From Paracrocinitomix mangrovi (GTDB lineage Bacteria > Bacteroidota > Bacteroidia > Flavobacteriales_D > Crocinitomicaceae), in assembly GCF_019740355.2 (NCBI RefSeq), contig NZ_CP091819.1, forward strand, positions 4,030,001 through 4,094,000: a DNA stretch of 64,000 nt, given 5' to 3'. Shown in pieces: positions 44,454 to 53,368 of the stretch. Within the stretch, counting starts at the first letter, position 1. The number at the start of each line of letters is the position of its first letter. The notes below the pieces were generated by a model. That model did not search any database. It was not told the origin of the DNA and saw only the letters and a list, made by a program, of their open reading frames with translations. A program made the position numbers and the translations under genes.

Positions 44454-45365
44454 ATGAAAAGAAAAATTTTTTCAGCTTTGGCGATTGCCGCAATTGCGTT
44501 CACGTCATGTAAAAAAGATGATTTAGACACTACTGAATTAGGTGAAGCCACTATCGAAGGTAACATCTGGGCAGACTTGGATCAATCAGCAATGGGTGTT
44601 GAAGGTGTTTCAGGAATGCAAGTAAAAATCGAAGTAAACACTCAAAACTGGGATCAACAACCAGTAGGTGGATACAACTACGACAAAAAAGTTTACACTG
44701 CAACTACTGATGCAAATGGTGATTACTCTTTCACTTTACCTGCAACTGATGATGGTTACAACGTAACTTTAGAGTTCGAAGACCTTTACACTACAAGAAC
44801 TTTAGTTGATGGAACTACTGAAACTGTTCGTGTAACAAGAGGTAACATCACTAAATTTATTTACTCTGGTGCTGCAATCACTACTGTAGATGAAGGTACA
44901 ATCAACCAATGGAACACTACAACTTACGGTTCTGCAACTGTAAAAGGTACTGTTTACATTCAACCAGATTATGCTTTCTGGAATTTACAAGATAACCCAG
45001 TTCCTTTCACGAATGCAGTAGCTTCTACTTATGGATTGCCTACAGTTCAAATTTTGTGGAAATATGACACTAATGATGAGCCATATAACATTACTGACCA
45101 AGTAGTAAGATATGTTGATTTTGACATGAATACTGGACAGTACACATTAACTATTCCTACTGAAGCTCCAGATATGAATGATGTTTATATCAACTGGGGA
45201 ATTAATGATTTCGAAGGAAATGGTTTAATTAACAATAATGCTGGTACTGCAGATTCAACTGTTGCTGGATATTATGACAACTCACAAATCTGGTCAAACG
45301 GAGATTGGTTGTGGGATGGTTACATCTTAAACCAAGATTTCACAATGTATTTCAATCAATACTAA
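44454..45365 (+). CDS. Surface lipoprotein with CNA_B-like beta domain
   Basis: The 303-residue protein has a signal peptide ending AFTSC, lipidated at C19, followed by KKDDLD. That fits the K-(D/E)2 lipoprotein export signal known to direct lipoproteins to the outer surface in Bacteroidota. The mature part has a carboxypeptidase-regulatory/CNA_B-like repeat (about 30-125: ATIEGNIWADLDQS, VYTATTDANGDYSFTLPA). A second similar unit spans about 155-250. Codons end largely in C where choice exists (AAC, TTC, ATC, TAC), unlike most neighbours, suggesting high expression. A perfect promoter stands upstream, and an outer-membrane protein gene follows at a gap of 56 bases. Confidence 0.8.
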   Translation: MKRKIFSALAIAAIAFTSCKKDDLDTTELGEATIEGNIWADLDQSAMGVEGVSGMQVKIEVNTQNWDQQPVGGYNYDKKVYTATTDANGDYSFTLPATDDGYNVTLEFEDLYTTRTLVDGTTETVRVTRGNITKFIYSGAAITTVDEGTINQWNTTTYGSATVKGTVYIQPDYAFWNLQDNPVPFTNAVASTYGLPTVQILWKYDTNDEPYNITDQVVRYVDFDMNTGQYTLTIPTEAPDMNDVYINWGINDFEGNGLINNNAGTADSTVAGYYDNSQIWSNGDWLWDGYILNQDFTMYFNQY

Positions 45366-45421
45366 TCGTTTGAAATAATTTACGATTAACGCTAATTATT
45401 AACTAATAAACGATTAATAGA

Positions 45422-46309
45422 ATGAAGAAATTATTAAGCATTGCTTGTGCACTTGTTATAGGTGTTGCTGCTAATGCACAAAACGAGCAAATTCAAAATA
45501 GAAAAGGTGTTGACATCATGCCGGTAAGCGGAGAATTCTCTGTAGGAATCGGTGTAGGTGTGAACTCTGTAACAGGATGGATCGGAAGTATGTTCGGATA
45601 CACTGGTTACAATAGTTTCAACCAAACTTACGTAAACAATCCATTGTTTGGATCTACAGTAAGTATCTGGGGGAAATACATGGTATCTGATAACAATGCT
45701 TTGAGAGCATCTATCTCAAACTTTGGTCAAGATAACACTACTTTGTACAAAGTGTATGATGACAGATCAAATGATCCTGATTCTACAGTTGTTGACAAAA
45801 TCAGAAATAACTTCTCAACTACTTATGTTTCTGCTGGATGGGAATTCAGAAGAGGTAAAACTAGATTAAGAGGTATTTATGGTGGAGACGCTGTATTATC
45901 TTGGGCTAACTCTCACACTCATTACACTTATGGTAATGACTTGGGTGCTTCAAATTTAACACCAACTCAAAATGGTTTCGCTCCTGCTTGGAACGCTAAC
46001 TGGGGTAGAATGACTCAAAATAGAGGTGGTGCTACTTTCGGAGTAGGTGTTAGAGGATTTGTTGGAGTTGAGTACTTTATCGCTCCTAAAATCTGTATCG
46101 GAACTGAATTCGGATGGTCTGCAATGATGGAGATCGAAGGAAAAGGTAAAGTGGATTACGAAAGATATGATCCATTTATCGATACTGATGGAGATGGTAA
46201 CCCTGATGGAGCTATCAGAACTCATTCTGAAACTACATTAGGTGGAAGATACTTCTCTACTGGATTAGATAACTTCAACACTCAATTGTATTTCAACTTC
46301 TACTTCTAA
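45422..46309 (+). CDS. Outer-membrane beta-barrel protein
   Basis: The 295-residue protein has a signal peptide (1-19, ending ANA). The mature chain has alternating strands, Gly and aromatic-rich hairpins (SVGIGVGVNSVTGWIGSMFG, TFGVGVRGFVGVEYFIAPKI). It ends in FNFYF, with a terminal Phe, as needed for BAM recognition. It has the same C-ending codon bias as the lipoprotein before it. The pair probably forms one highly expressed unit from the 44400 promoter to the 46332 terminator. The specific function is unknown; the family resembles small OmpW-like or porin-like barrels with unproven transport. Confidence 0.82.
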   Translation: MKKLLSIACALVIGVAANAQNEQIQNRKGVDIMPVSGEFSVGIGVGVNSVTGWIGSMFGYTGYNSFNQTYVNNPLFGSTVSIWGKYMVSDNNALRASISNFGQDNTTLYKVYDDRSNDPDSTVVDKIRNNFSTTYVSAGWEFRRGKTRLRGIYGGDAVLSWANSHTHYTYGNDLGASNLTPTQNGFAPAWNANWGRMTQNRGGATFGVGVRGFVGVEYFIAPKICIGTEFGWSAMMEIEGKGKVDYERYDPFIDTDGDGNPDGAIRTHSETTLGGRYFSTGLDNFNTQLYFNFYF

Positions 46310-46331
46310 TAAGTAAGAAGACACAATACTT

Positions 46332-46370
46332 AAAAAGCCCTGATCACTCGTGATCGGGGCTTTTTGTTTT
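46332..46370 (+). terminator. Strong intrinsic terminator
   Basis: The eleven-pair stem GCCCTGATCAC/GTGATCGGGGC (one T-G pair, two-base loop; stem 46337-46360) is flanked by A5 and T5, extending pairing, and T-rich sequence TTTTTGTTTT follows. It ends the lipoprotein/OMP unit 22 bases after its stop, and could act in both directions. Confidence 0.92.
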
Positions 46371-46409
46371 AATTATGACCATTAATTATACAACTTGTCT
46401 ATAAAGCAT

Positions 46410-46417
46410 TAAATTTG
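46410..46417 (+). promoter_or_regulatory. Candidate -7 element of the cystathionine beta-synthase gene
   Basis: TAAATTTG matches TAnnTTTG and lies 17 bases before the ATG at 46435, downstream of the 46332 terminator. No TTG stands at the usual -33 distance, so this is only a partial match. Confidence 0.4.
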
Positions 46418-46434
46418 CCTCAAAATTTATCTAA

Positions 46435-47796
46435 ATGAAGTACTACAATAACGTTCTTGAAACTATAGGAAACACGCCGTTAATTAAGATTAATAAATTG
46501 GCTAAAGACTTCCCTGCATTGTTGTTAGCTAAAGTAGAAACAACTAATCCTGGAAACTCTGTAAAAGATAGAATGGCACTTAAAATGATTGAAGATGCCG
46601 AAGCTCAAGGTAAAATTAAACCGGGCGGAACAGTTATTGAAGGAACTTCAGGGAATACAGGAATGGGATTAGCACTAGCTTGTATCGCAAAAGGATACAA
46701 ATTAGTATGCGTTTTGAGCGATAAACAATCCAAAGAGAAGATGGATATCCTTAGGGCTGTTGGAGCAGAGGTTGTAGTTTGCCCTACAAACGTAGAACCG
46801 GATGATCCAAGATCTTATTATTCTGTATCTAAAAGATTGGCAGAAGAAACACCAAATAGTTGGTATGTAAATCAATATGATAATCCGTCAAATGCTATAG
46901 CTCATTATGAGCAAACAGGACCTGAAATTTGGGAACAAACTGGTGGAGAAATTACTCACTTTGTTGTTGGAGTAGGAACAGGAGGAACCATTTCTGGAGT
47001 TGGTAAATACTTAAAGGAAAAAAATCCGGGAGTGGAAATTTTAGGAATTGACACATATGGTTCGGTATTTAAAAAGTACCACGAAACAGGTGTGTTTGAT
47101 GAAAATGAAATCTATCCTTATATCACTGAAGGTATTGGAGAAGATATATTACCTAAAAATGTAGACTTTTCTGTTATTGATCACTTTGAAAAAGTAACAG
47201 ATAAAGATGCTGCAGTTTATACTAGAAGATTAGCAAGAGAAGAAGGGATTTTTGTTGGTAATTCAGCAGGAGCTGCTATAGCAGGTGTGTTGCAAATGAA
47301 AGATCGCTTCAAAGAAGGTGATGTTGTTGTTGTATTATTCCATGATCATGGAAGTAGATATGTTGGAAAAATGTTCAATGATGATTGGATGAGAGACAGA
47401 GGATTCCTGGATGAAGGATTTAAAAATGCTGAAGAATTAGTTAAATCTCATGGGGAAAGAGATTTGATTACTTGTGGATGTGAAGAGTTGGTATCTCATG
47501 CTGTAGCTAAAATGAAATCTAACAACATCTCTCAAATTCCTATTACTAAAGACGGGAAGTTTGCAGGATTTGTGGATGAAACAAAATTGTATCAGCAAAT
47601 AATTGATGAATCTATTACCATGGATACTGCATTAAGTGCTGTAATGGAGGAACCGCTTCCAATTGTATCATCATCTGCTAAAATTGAAGAAGTGTCTGCT
47701 AAAGTGAGTAGAAACGTTCCGGCAGTATTGGTTGATTTGGGTAATAATAAGTATCACATCATTACCAGACATGATTTGATCAATGCTATCCAGTGA
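46435..47796 (+). CDS. Cystathionine beta-synthase with C-terminal CBS domains
   Basis: The 453-residue protein is a PLP-dependent fold-type II enzyme. PLP lysine K44 lies in NPGNSVKDRMAL, the cofactor phosphate/substrate loops are EGTSGNTGMG and GVGTGGTISG, and a final GNSAGAA lies near 280. A CBS-domain pair (about 335-450) follows, as in eukaryotic CBS. The order resembles human CBS without the heme-binding N-terminus. It probably condenses serine (or activated serine) with homocysteine to cystathionine, though cysteine synthase activity cannot be excluded. The CBS pair may bind SAM or adenine nucleotides. The last 14 bases overlap the next gene. Confidence 0.9.
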   Translation: MKYYNNVLETIGNTPLIKINKLAKDFPALLLAKVETTNPGNSVKDRMALKMIEDAEAQGKIKPGGTVIEGTSGNTGMGLALACIAKGYKLVCVLSDKQSKEKMDILRAVGAEVVVCPTNVEPDDPRSYYSVSKRLAEETPNSWYVNQYDNPSNAIAHYEQTGPEIWEQTGGEITHFVVGVGTGGTISGVGKYLKEKNPGVEILGIDTYGSVFKKYHETGVFDENEIYPYITEGIGEDILPKNVDFSVIDHFEKVTDKDAAVYTRRLAREEGIFVGNSAGAAIAGVLQMKDRFKEGDVVVVLFHDHGSRYVGKMFNDDWMRDRGFLDEGFKNAEELVKSHGERDLITCGCEELVSHAVAKMKSNNISQIPITKDGKFAGFVDETKLYQQIIDESITMDTALSAVMEEPLPIVSSSAKIEEVSAKVSRNVPAVLVDLGNNKYHIITRHDLINAIQ

Positions 47797-48559
47797 GATT
47801 AGCATAGTAGATCAATTAGGACAAGAGATTCGGTTGTCTCAACCGGCTCAGAGAATAGTATCATTGGTTCCATCCCAAACTGAATTGCTTTTTCATTTGC
47901 AAATGGAAGACAAGGTGGTTGGTATCACTAAGTTTTGTATTCATCCGTCAGAATGGTTTCATTCAAAAAATAGAGTGGGTGGTACTAAAAATGTGGATAT
48001 CCAAAAAGTCAAAGATCTTCGTCCGGATTTAATCATTGCTAATAAAGAAGAAAACACCAAAGAAGATATTGAGTCATTATCTAAAGTTGCACCTGTTTAT
48101 GTAAGTGATGTTATCAGTATCAATGACGCCCTTGAGATGATTCAACACCTGAGTGTGCTGTGTGGTAAAGAACAGATAGGAGTAGATTTAATAGATGATA
48201 TTTCAGAAGATTTTAGTTCTTTTCCAAAGTATCAAGGGAAGGTAATTTATTTTATATGGAATGACCCTTATATGGTATGTGGCTCAACTAACTTCATCAA
48301 CTCAATAATTGAAAAGTTAGGTTTTGAAAATCTTATCAAATCTGAGCGTTATATCAATATCTCACTGAATGAGATAAAGGCATTACATCCGGATTATATA
48401 TTTTTAAGTACGGAGCCTTTTCCTTTCAAAGAAGAGCATGCGTCAATCTTGGCAAAAGAGACAGGAGCAGAAGTTACAATTGTAGATGGAGAAATGTTTT
48501 CCTGGTACGGATCAAGAATGTTAAAAATGAAAAGCTACTTTAAGCAATTACTCGCTTGA
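47783..48559 (+). CDS. BtuF-like helical-backbone metal/cobalamin-binding protein without signal peptide
   Basis: The 258-residue protein starts SEISIVDQLGQEIRL and shows the class III binding-protein pattern RIVSLVPSQTELLFHL and KVVGITKFCIHP, with VKDLRPDLIIANKEE. That is the vitamin B12/siderophore binding fold. Such proteins work in the periplasm with BtuCD-type importers, yet no signal peptide or lipobox is seen. Upstream in the same frame I see no ATG that would add one; the gene overlaps the CBS gene by 14 bases. A cytoplasmic role in handling cobalamin or sulfur metabolites is possible (inference). The stop overlaps the convergent gene by 12 bases. Confidence 0.78.
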   Translation: MLSSEISIVDQLGQEIRLSQPAQRIVSLVPSQTELLFHLQMEDKVVGITKFCIHPSEWFHSKNRVGGTKNVDIQKVKDLRPDLIIANKEENTKEDIESLSKVAPVYVSDVISINDALEMIQHLSVLCGKEQIGVDLIDDISEDFSSFPKYQGKVIYFIWNDPYMVCGSTNFINSIIEKLGFENLIKSERYINISLNEIKALHPDYIFLSTEPFPFKEEHASILAKETGAEVTIVDGEMFSWYGSRMLKMKSYFKQLLA

Positions 48560-49981
48560 AGTCATATCGCTCATAATTTCAATAGCATCTGTTATAAACA
48601 TTAAACCTTCTTTGGCAAATATCAAACACTCAATCATGCTTTGACCATCTCTATTGGTCATCTGAACTAATCCGTCAGCTTTAATCATATTGCCTTCTTC
48701 TTTTAACAGTTGAAATCTAACTTCATCAACATTGGTTAGAACTTGCATGTCTTCCTTTAATCCTTCAACAACACTTAATCCTGCAAACATGATCAAATCG
48801 GGTGGAGGGTTGGTAGAGTCAGCCTCAAATGTCGTGTTATCTATAAATGGTTTTACTTTGATTTGTAAGTCAAAATATGCTTCACTGTTCTTATTCTCTT
48901 TAAAGTTGATGTCATGCTCATATAAGTTAAAGTGACTTTTATCCAATGAATATTTAAAATGCGTTCCTTGAGACGTAGTGAACAGATTATTCGCAGTATC
49001 CAAAGTAATTTGACCATTAGTCACCATAGTGTCTAAGAAAGCCTGCCATTCATTTTGATCTTGAAATTCAAATTGTAATTGCATTTCAGGATGCGATTTA
49101 AAAGGGATGTCTAATCCTTCACTGAAATCAACCATATACAAGTTTACACCATCATAATCTAAAGACATTTGATTGTATGAAGGAACTCCCTCAATTTTTT
49201 CATTGCTGAACCAATAAATGCTGCTGAGAATATTCAATGAAGATCGCAATGAAAAAGCTACGTTTTCATCTAGCTGATTCGCAATAAATGGAGCGTTTTC
49301 AAACTCTGAAATCGGTGTAAATTCTCCCGAAATATCAATGTGATTTTGGTGAAAATCAAAGCTAATATGTCCATCTATTATTGAGTTTTCATTTTCACTT
49401 CCTGGAGGAATGAAATAACAATTGATTTCATTTTCAGGTTTGAAGTATTTTCTTAAGTCTACTCTTGCAGTAAAAGGCTTGATGTCTTTATTCGCAATTT
49501 TATTCAATCTATCATTTAAGTTTTCTTGATTATCCGAACTTGAAAGTTGAATGATTGCATACTCATCACCAAAAGCAATATTTGATTTGTTTAGGTTAGA
49601 ATTTACATATGCAGTAAAATCATCTTTATCAGTATACTTGATAACAGCCATCCAAACGTGTTCATTGGCCCACTGCTCTCTAAAAAGTACAATTCTTGAT
49701 AAATAATCTATCCCCGTTTTAGTTTCAACTTCTTCTAATTCAATTTTATCCAAGACGTATTCTTCATGAAAAATCCTTTGATAAATTATTTCAGAAATAA
49801 AATTGACATTATTGACTTCAATAACAATATCACTTTCTTGAGGGATATAATCGTAAATTCCTGTGTCAGGTTCAGTAATAAAACTTCTACCAACAATCCA
49901 CACTGTTGGGAATACTGCCAATAAAACAAGAATAGATGCGTATTTTTTAACCACTTTCATGAAGTTGATAAATTTAAACAT
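48548..49981 (-). CDS. Membrane-anchored hypothetical protein
   Basis: The 477-residue protein has one N-terminal membrane helix (about 13-32, YASILVLLAVFPTVWIVG) and a long extracytoplasmic region, acidic, with repeated strand-rich segments. DYIPQESDIVIEVNNVNFIS resembles the start of DUF3352-type proteins that report on protein levels, but I cannot assign it. There is no lipobox, catalytic motif or known repeat. It is a single-gene transcript convergent with the BtuF-like gene and divergent from the Msr gene, with 80 bases between the two starts. Confidence 0.75.
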   Translation of the reverse strand: MFKFINFMKVVKKYASILVLLAVFPTVWIVGRSFITEPDTGIYDYIPQESDIVIEVNNVNFISEIIYQRIFHEEYVLDKIELEEVETKTGIDYLSRIVLFREQWANEHVWMAVIKYTDKDDFTAYVNSNLNKSNIAFGDEYAIIQLSSSDNQENLNDRLNKIANKDIKPFTARVDLRKYFKPENEINCYFIPPGSENENSIIDGHISFDFHQNHIDISGEFTPISEFENAPFIANQLDENVAFSLRSSLNILSSIYWFSNEKIEGVPSYNQMSLDYDGVNLYMVDFSEGLDIPFKSHPEMQLQFEFQDQNEWQAFLDTMVTNGQITLDTANNLFTTSQGTHFKYSLDKSHFNLYEHDINFKENKNSEAYFDLQIKVKPFIDNTTFEADSTNPPPDLIMFAGLSVVEGLKEDMQVLTNVDEVRFQLLKEEGNMIKADGLVQMTNRDGQSMIECLIFAKEGLMFITDAIEIMSDMTSSE

Positions 49982-50061
49982 TCTGTCGGATTGAATGTTC
50001 TTATTTGTAAGTTTTTGAGAGAAAATTAATTTAGATTTATTAACATATTATTCGAAATGAA

Positions 50062-51090
50062 ATGAGTGCTAAAACGACCAACTATAAAAATTGTGTCATG
50101 GTACTAAAGATATTTCCGGTAATTTCCTTGATATTTATTGGGCTGAGTTTTAGCGCATGTGGTCAAAGTAAGGAAAATACCTCCGAATCAACTGCTAACA
50201 ACTTAAATAAGAATGTAATGAAAGATTCTAGTTCTTGGAATAAATTAACCTCAGAAGAAGAGCGTGTTATTGTAAATAAGGGCACTGAGATGATATGGAA
50301 AGGTGAGTACATCAATAATCATGATGATGGAACCTATTTATGCAAGCGTTGCAACGCAGCCTTGTTTAAATCTTCAGACAAGTTTGATTCAGGAAGTGGA
50401 TGGCCAGCATTTGATGATGCTATTGAAGGTGCCGTAAAAGAAATTCCTGATGCGGATGGATACAGAACTGAAATTGTATGCGCCAACTGTAATGGACATT
50501 TGGGTCATGTATTTAAAGGTGAACACATGACATCAAAAAATACAAGACATTGTGTAAATTCGATCTCATTAAATTTTGTTGCAGAAAAAGATATGACTGA
50601 AAATGTAAAAACTGACACCGCAATTTTCGCTTCTGGTTGCTTTTGGGGAACAGAGTATTTCATGGAAAAAGCTGAAGGTGTTATTTCAACTCAAGTTGGA
50701 TACATTGGTGGACATGTAGATAATCCAACCTACAAACAAGTTTGTTCAGATACTACAGGTCATGCTGAAGCCGTAAGAGTTGTTTTTGATCCTTCAAAAA
50801 CAGATTATGAAACACTGGCTAAGCTATTTTTTGAAACACATGATCCGTCTCAAGTTGATCGTCAAGGTCCGGATATTGGTAAACAGTACAGGTCTGAAAT
50901 CTTTTATTTGAATGACGAGCAAAAGGCCATTGCTGAAAAGTTAAAAGCTGAATTAATTTCAAAAGGCACCTCAGTAGCTACTAATATTACTAAGGCCACA
51001 ACTTTTTGGGAAGGAGAGGATTACCATGAGCATTACTATGCAAAGAATGGATCTACTCCATATTGTCACGGCTATACCAAACGATTTTAA
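50062..51090 (+). CDS. Bifunctional methionine sulfoxide reductase MsrB-MsrA, lipoprotein
   Basis: The 342-residue protein has a signal peptide with lipobox LSFSAC (C33), so it acts in the periplasm or on the outer membrane. MsrB (about 55-172) carries the zinc pairs C92/C95 (CKRC) and C138/C141 (CANC) and catalytic C162 in TRHCVNSIS. MsrA (about 182-340) carries catalytic C191 in SGCFWGTEYF and the EDYHEHYY region near the end. The two domains reduce R- and S-methionine sulfoxide, repairing oxidised proteins. Start is ATG 50062; ATG 50098 (M13) would also keep the signal peptide. It lies 33 bases before yaaA, another oxidative-stress gene. Confidence 0.93.
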   Translation: MSAKTTNYKNCVMVLKIFPVISLIFIGLSFSACGQSKENTSESTANNLNKNVMKDSSSWNKLTSEEERVIVNKGTEMIWKGEYINNHDDGTYLCKRCNAALFKSSDKFDSGSGWPAFDDAIEGAVKEIPDADGYRTEIVCANCNGHLGHVFKGEHMTSKNTRHCVNSISLNFVAEKDMTENVKTDTAIFASGCFWGTEYFMEKAEGVISTQVGYIGGHVDNPTYKQVCSDTTGHAEAVRVVFDPSKTDYETLAKLFFETHDPSQVDRQGPDIGKQYRSEIFYLNDEQKAIAEKLKAELISKGTSVATNITKATTFWEGEDYHEHYYAKNGSTPYCHGYTKRF

Positions 51091-51123
51091 GTAATTTAGC
51101 ATCCTCAAAATTGATCAATATTT

Positions 51124-51915
51124 ATGAAGGTTATTTTATCCCCGGCAAAATCAATGAATGAAGAAGTGAGTTGTGAAGGCATTGAAACTTCTCAACCTAT
51201 TTTTCCTGATGAAACAGAGAAGTTAGCTAATAAGCTAGGTAAACTTTCTGCTAAGCAGATAAAAAAATTGATGGGGGTAAGTGATAACATAGCTGAATTA
51301 AATTATGATCGATATCAAGCCTGGAATAAAAGCAAAGAAGTTGCAAAACCGGCAGGAATGTTGTTTACCGGAGCGGCGTATCAGGCACTTAAGTTTGATG
51401 AGTTGGACAAAAAAGAACAAGTTGTTGGTCAAGACAAGTTGAGAATCTTATCCGGTTTATATGGAGTTTTAAAGCCTTTAGATTTAATTAAACCTTATCG
51501 TTTGGAGATGGGGACTAGTTTTAAATTAAGTGCTTCTGTGACTAATTTGTATAAGTTTTGGGGAGATAAAATCAGAAAATCATTGGATGAGGAATTAAAA
51601 GAAGATGATTCTCCAATATTGGTAAACGCAGCTTCATCTGAATATTTTAAAGCAGCTCAGTTGAATAAATTGCAAAATGGTAAGGTTATTACAACCACTT
51701 TTAAAGATGAAGCCAAAGATGGGACGTATAAATCAAATATGACTTATGCTAAACATGCCAGAGGAGCAATGGCTAGATATATCATTCAAAATGACATTAA
51801 ATCAGAAGATGGGCTAAAGGCTTTTAATCTGCTAAACTACAGGTTTGATGAGGCCAATAGTACCGATACTGAATTCATTTATTTAAGAGATATCAATCAA
51901 AGAGTTCTGCCTTAG
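51124..51915 (+). CDS. yaaA: Peroxide stress protein YaaA (UPF0246)
   Basis: The 263-residue protein starts MKVILSPAKSMN and has the family blocks KLGKLSAKQIKKLMGVSDNI, LFTGAAYQAL, LRILSGLYGVLKPLDLI and YAKHARGAMARY. YaaA binds DNA through a helix-hairpin-helix-containing fold and lowers free iron and damage during peroxide stress in E. coli. Length and end-to-end similarity are typical. It follows the MsrBA gene by 33 bases, which would place protein repair and peroxide tolerance in one transcript. Confidence 0.93.
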   Translation: MKVILSPAKSMNEEVSCEGIETSQPIFPDETEKLANKLGKLSAKQIKKLMGVSDNIAELNYDRYQAWNKSKEVAKPAGMLFTGAAYQALKFDELDKKEQVVGQDKLRILSGLYGVLKPLDLIKPYRLEMGTSFKLSASVTNLYKFWGDKIRKSLDEELKEDDSPILVNAASSEYFKAAQLNKLQNGKVITTTFKDEAKDGTYKSNMTYAKHARGAMARYIIQNDIKSEDGLKAFNLLNYRFDEANSTDTEFIYLRDINQRVLP

Positions 51916-51994
51916 CTTATTAAATCTTTTTTATTTTTTGTAACCCTGTTTTATTGTTGCCGTAATATGGTGTAACAACAAACAAAAACAAAAA

Positions 51995-52975
51995 ATGAAA
52001 AAGCTATTCTTTTTATCGGGATTGCTATTCACAGTTCTTACTGCAAAAGCAGAGAATCAAAAAAGGTACTCAACTGAAGATTATATAGATCTGTGGAAGA
52101 TTACAGCAATTGAGCAGATGAATCAATACCAGATTCCTGCAAGTATCACTTTAGCACAAGGAATTTTAGAAAGCGCAAACGGAAATAGTCGTTTGGCTAC
52201 AGAAGGAAACAATCATTTTGGCATTAAGTGTCACAAAAATTGGGATGGAGGAAGAATCTATGAAGATGATGATTTGAAAAATGAGTGCTTTAGAAGTTAT
52301 GCAAATGCTTCACAATCATATGAAGATCACTCTTTGTTTTTAACAGGAAGAAGCAGATACGAGAACCTTTTTACTCTGAGTATAACAGATTACAAAGGTT
52401 GGGCAAAGGGATTAAAAGCTGCGGGTTATGCTACCAATCCTAAATATGCGCACTTGTTAATTGATATTATTGAAAAGTATGATTTGGCTAAATATGATAT
52501 CATGCCTTATCTACCGGCCGATAGTAAAAAAGAAGATTTGAGTATTGAAGTAGATGAGCCGGCTATAGAGTTTGACAAGCCTTCGCAGTTACATGAAGAA
52601 AAGTTAGATGAATTGGAGATTGAAGCTTCAAGACATGAAATAAAAGTTAACAAATATCGCACTAGATACGTTAAAGTACAAAAGGGTGATACTTACTACC
52701 GAATTGCTAAAGAATTTGAGTTAGGACTATGGCAGTTGTATAAATACAACGATTTGGGTAAAAGAGACGTCTTAAAGGAGGGAGAGATCATTTATCTTGA
52801 TCCTAAGAGAAACAGATCAAAGCGTGGAAATAACGTCTATATTTGTCATAAGGAGATGAGTTTGAGGGATGTAGCGCAAGTAGAAGGAATAAAATTGAAA
52901 AAATTATTAAAATATAACTTCGGCAACAAAGCTGATGAAGTATTACCAGCAGGTACAAAGGTTATCCTCCGATAA
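51995..52975 (+). CDS. Exported glucosaminidase with two LysM-like repeats
   Basis: The 326-residue protein has a signal peptide (1-19, ending KAE). A glucosaminidase domain (LYZ2/GH73-like, about 30-165) contains ITLAQGILESANGNSRLA, with E-x-A-x-G typical of the catalytic glutamate region, and GNNHFGIKCH. A linker follows, then a LysM (about 225-270: KVQKGDTYYRIAKEFEL, WQLYKYN) and a second, weaker LysM-like unit (about 280-326). It should cut the glycan strand of peptidoglycan during growth or separation. It is separated from yaaA by 79 bases and ends at two possible terminators. Confidence 0.9.
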   Translation: MKKLFFLSGLLFTVLTAKAENQKRYSTEDYIDLWKITAIEQMNQYQIPASITLAQGILESANGNSRLATEGNNHFGIKCHKNWDGGRIYEDDDLKNECFRSYANASQSYEDHSLFLTGRSRYENLFTLSITDYKGWAKGLKAAGYATNPKYAHLLIDIIEKYDLAKYDIMPYLPADSKKEDLSIEVDEPAIEFDKPSQLHEEKLDELEIEASRHEIKVNKYRTRYVKVQKGDTYYRIAKEFELGLWQLYKYNDLGKRDVLKEGEIIYLDPKRNRSKRGNNVYICHKEMSLRDVAQVEGIKLKKLLKYNFGNKADEVLPAGTKVILR

Positions 52976-53012
52976 TCGTGAATCGACAGGAGGGTTTTTG
53001 GTTTGTTGTTGT

Positions 53013-53045
53013 GAAAGGGGTCTTCGGATCCCTTTCCGTTTTTTT
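53013..53045 (+). terminator. Intrinsic terminator with UUCG tetraloop
   Basis: The ten-pair stem GAAAGGGGTC/GATCCCTTTC (one G-U pair) is closed by the extra-stable C-UUCG-G tetraloop and followed by CG then seven T residues. It lies 38 bases past the glucosaminidase stop. Just upstream, CCTCC 52966-52970 can pair with GGAGG 52989-52993 followed by T5, a second weaker candidate overlapping the stop codon. Confidence 0.92.
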
Positions 53046-53314
53046 ATACCTATCCTATTATTTTGAGATTTAAAGTTTGCAGTATTCAACTATTGAAATT
53101 TTAAGATTTGTTGAGACAATTGGGATTTCAACATTAGTGAACGACATTGAGCAGATTTATCTAAAACATTTAGTCTATTAATTCCATAGATTTTAAGGTT
53201 AAATTGTTGGCTCAATGATTCATACAGTAAAATCAAAAATCCACTTTAATTTGAACAATTGTTAAGGTTGTTCGTTCAAATTGCTGTATATTTAATTCAA
53301 TAAATTATTGAAAT

Positions 53315-53351
53315 CCTATCACCTAATTCTTTAGGTTTTTATAGTGATAGG
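53315..53351 (+). promoter_or_regulatory. Nested hairpin in the leader of the 511-residue protein gene
   Basis: Outer arms CCTATCAC (53315-53322) and GTGATAGG (53344-53351) are perfect complements. Inside, ACCTAA (53321-53326) and TTAGGT (53331-53336) pair around TTCT and are followed by four more T residues. The two stems overlap by two bases, so they compete. The structure ends 17 bases before ATG 53369 and could control start-site access or transcription, but no ligand class is recognised. Confidence 0.4.
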
Positions 53352-53368
53352 TTTCCAAAATTTTAGCC

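Larger units (their letters stand above)
52976..53368. other. Gene-free stretch between the glucosaminidase and the 511-residue protein
   Basis: This 393-base stretch holds a terminator pair at its left end. AT-rich sequence follows with an imperfect inverted repeat TTGAACAA-N10-TTGTTCGTTCAA (about 53251-53280), a perfect 17-base palindrome TTCAATAAATTATTGAA (53296-53312), and a nested hairpin (53315-53351) directly upstream of ATG 53369. No open frame is plausible here. Confidence 0.6.
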
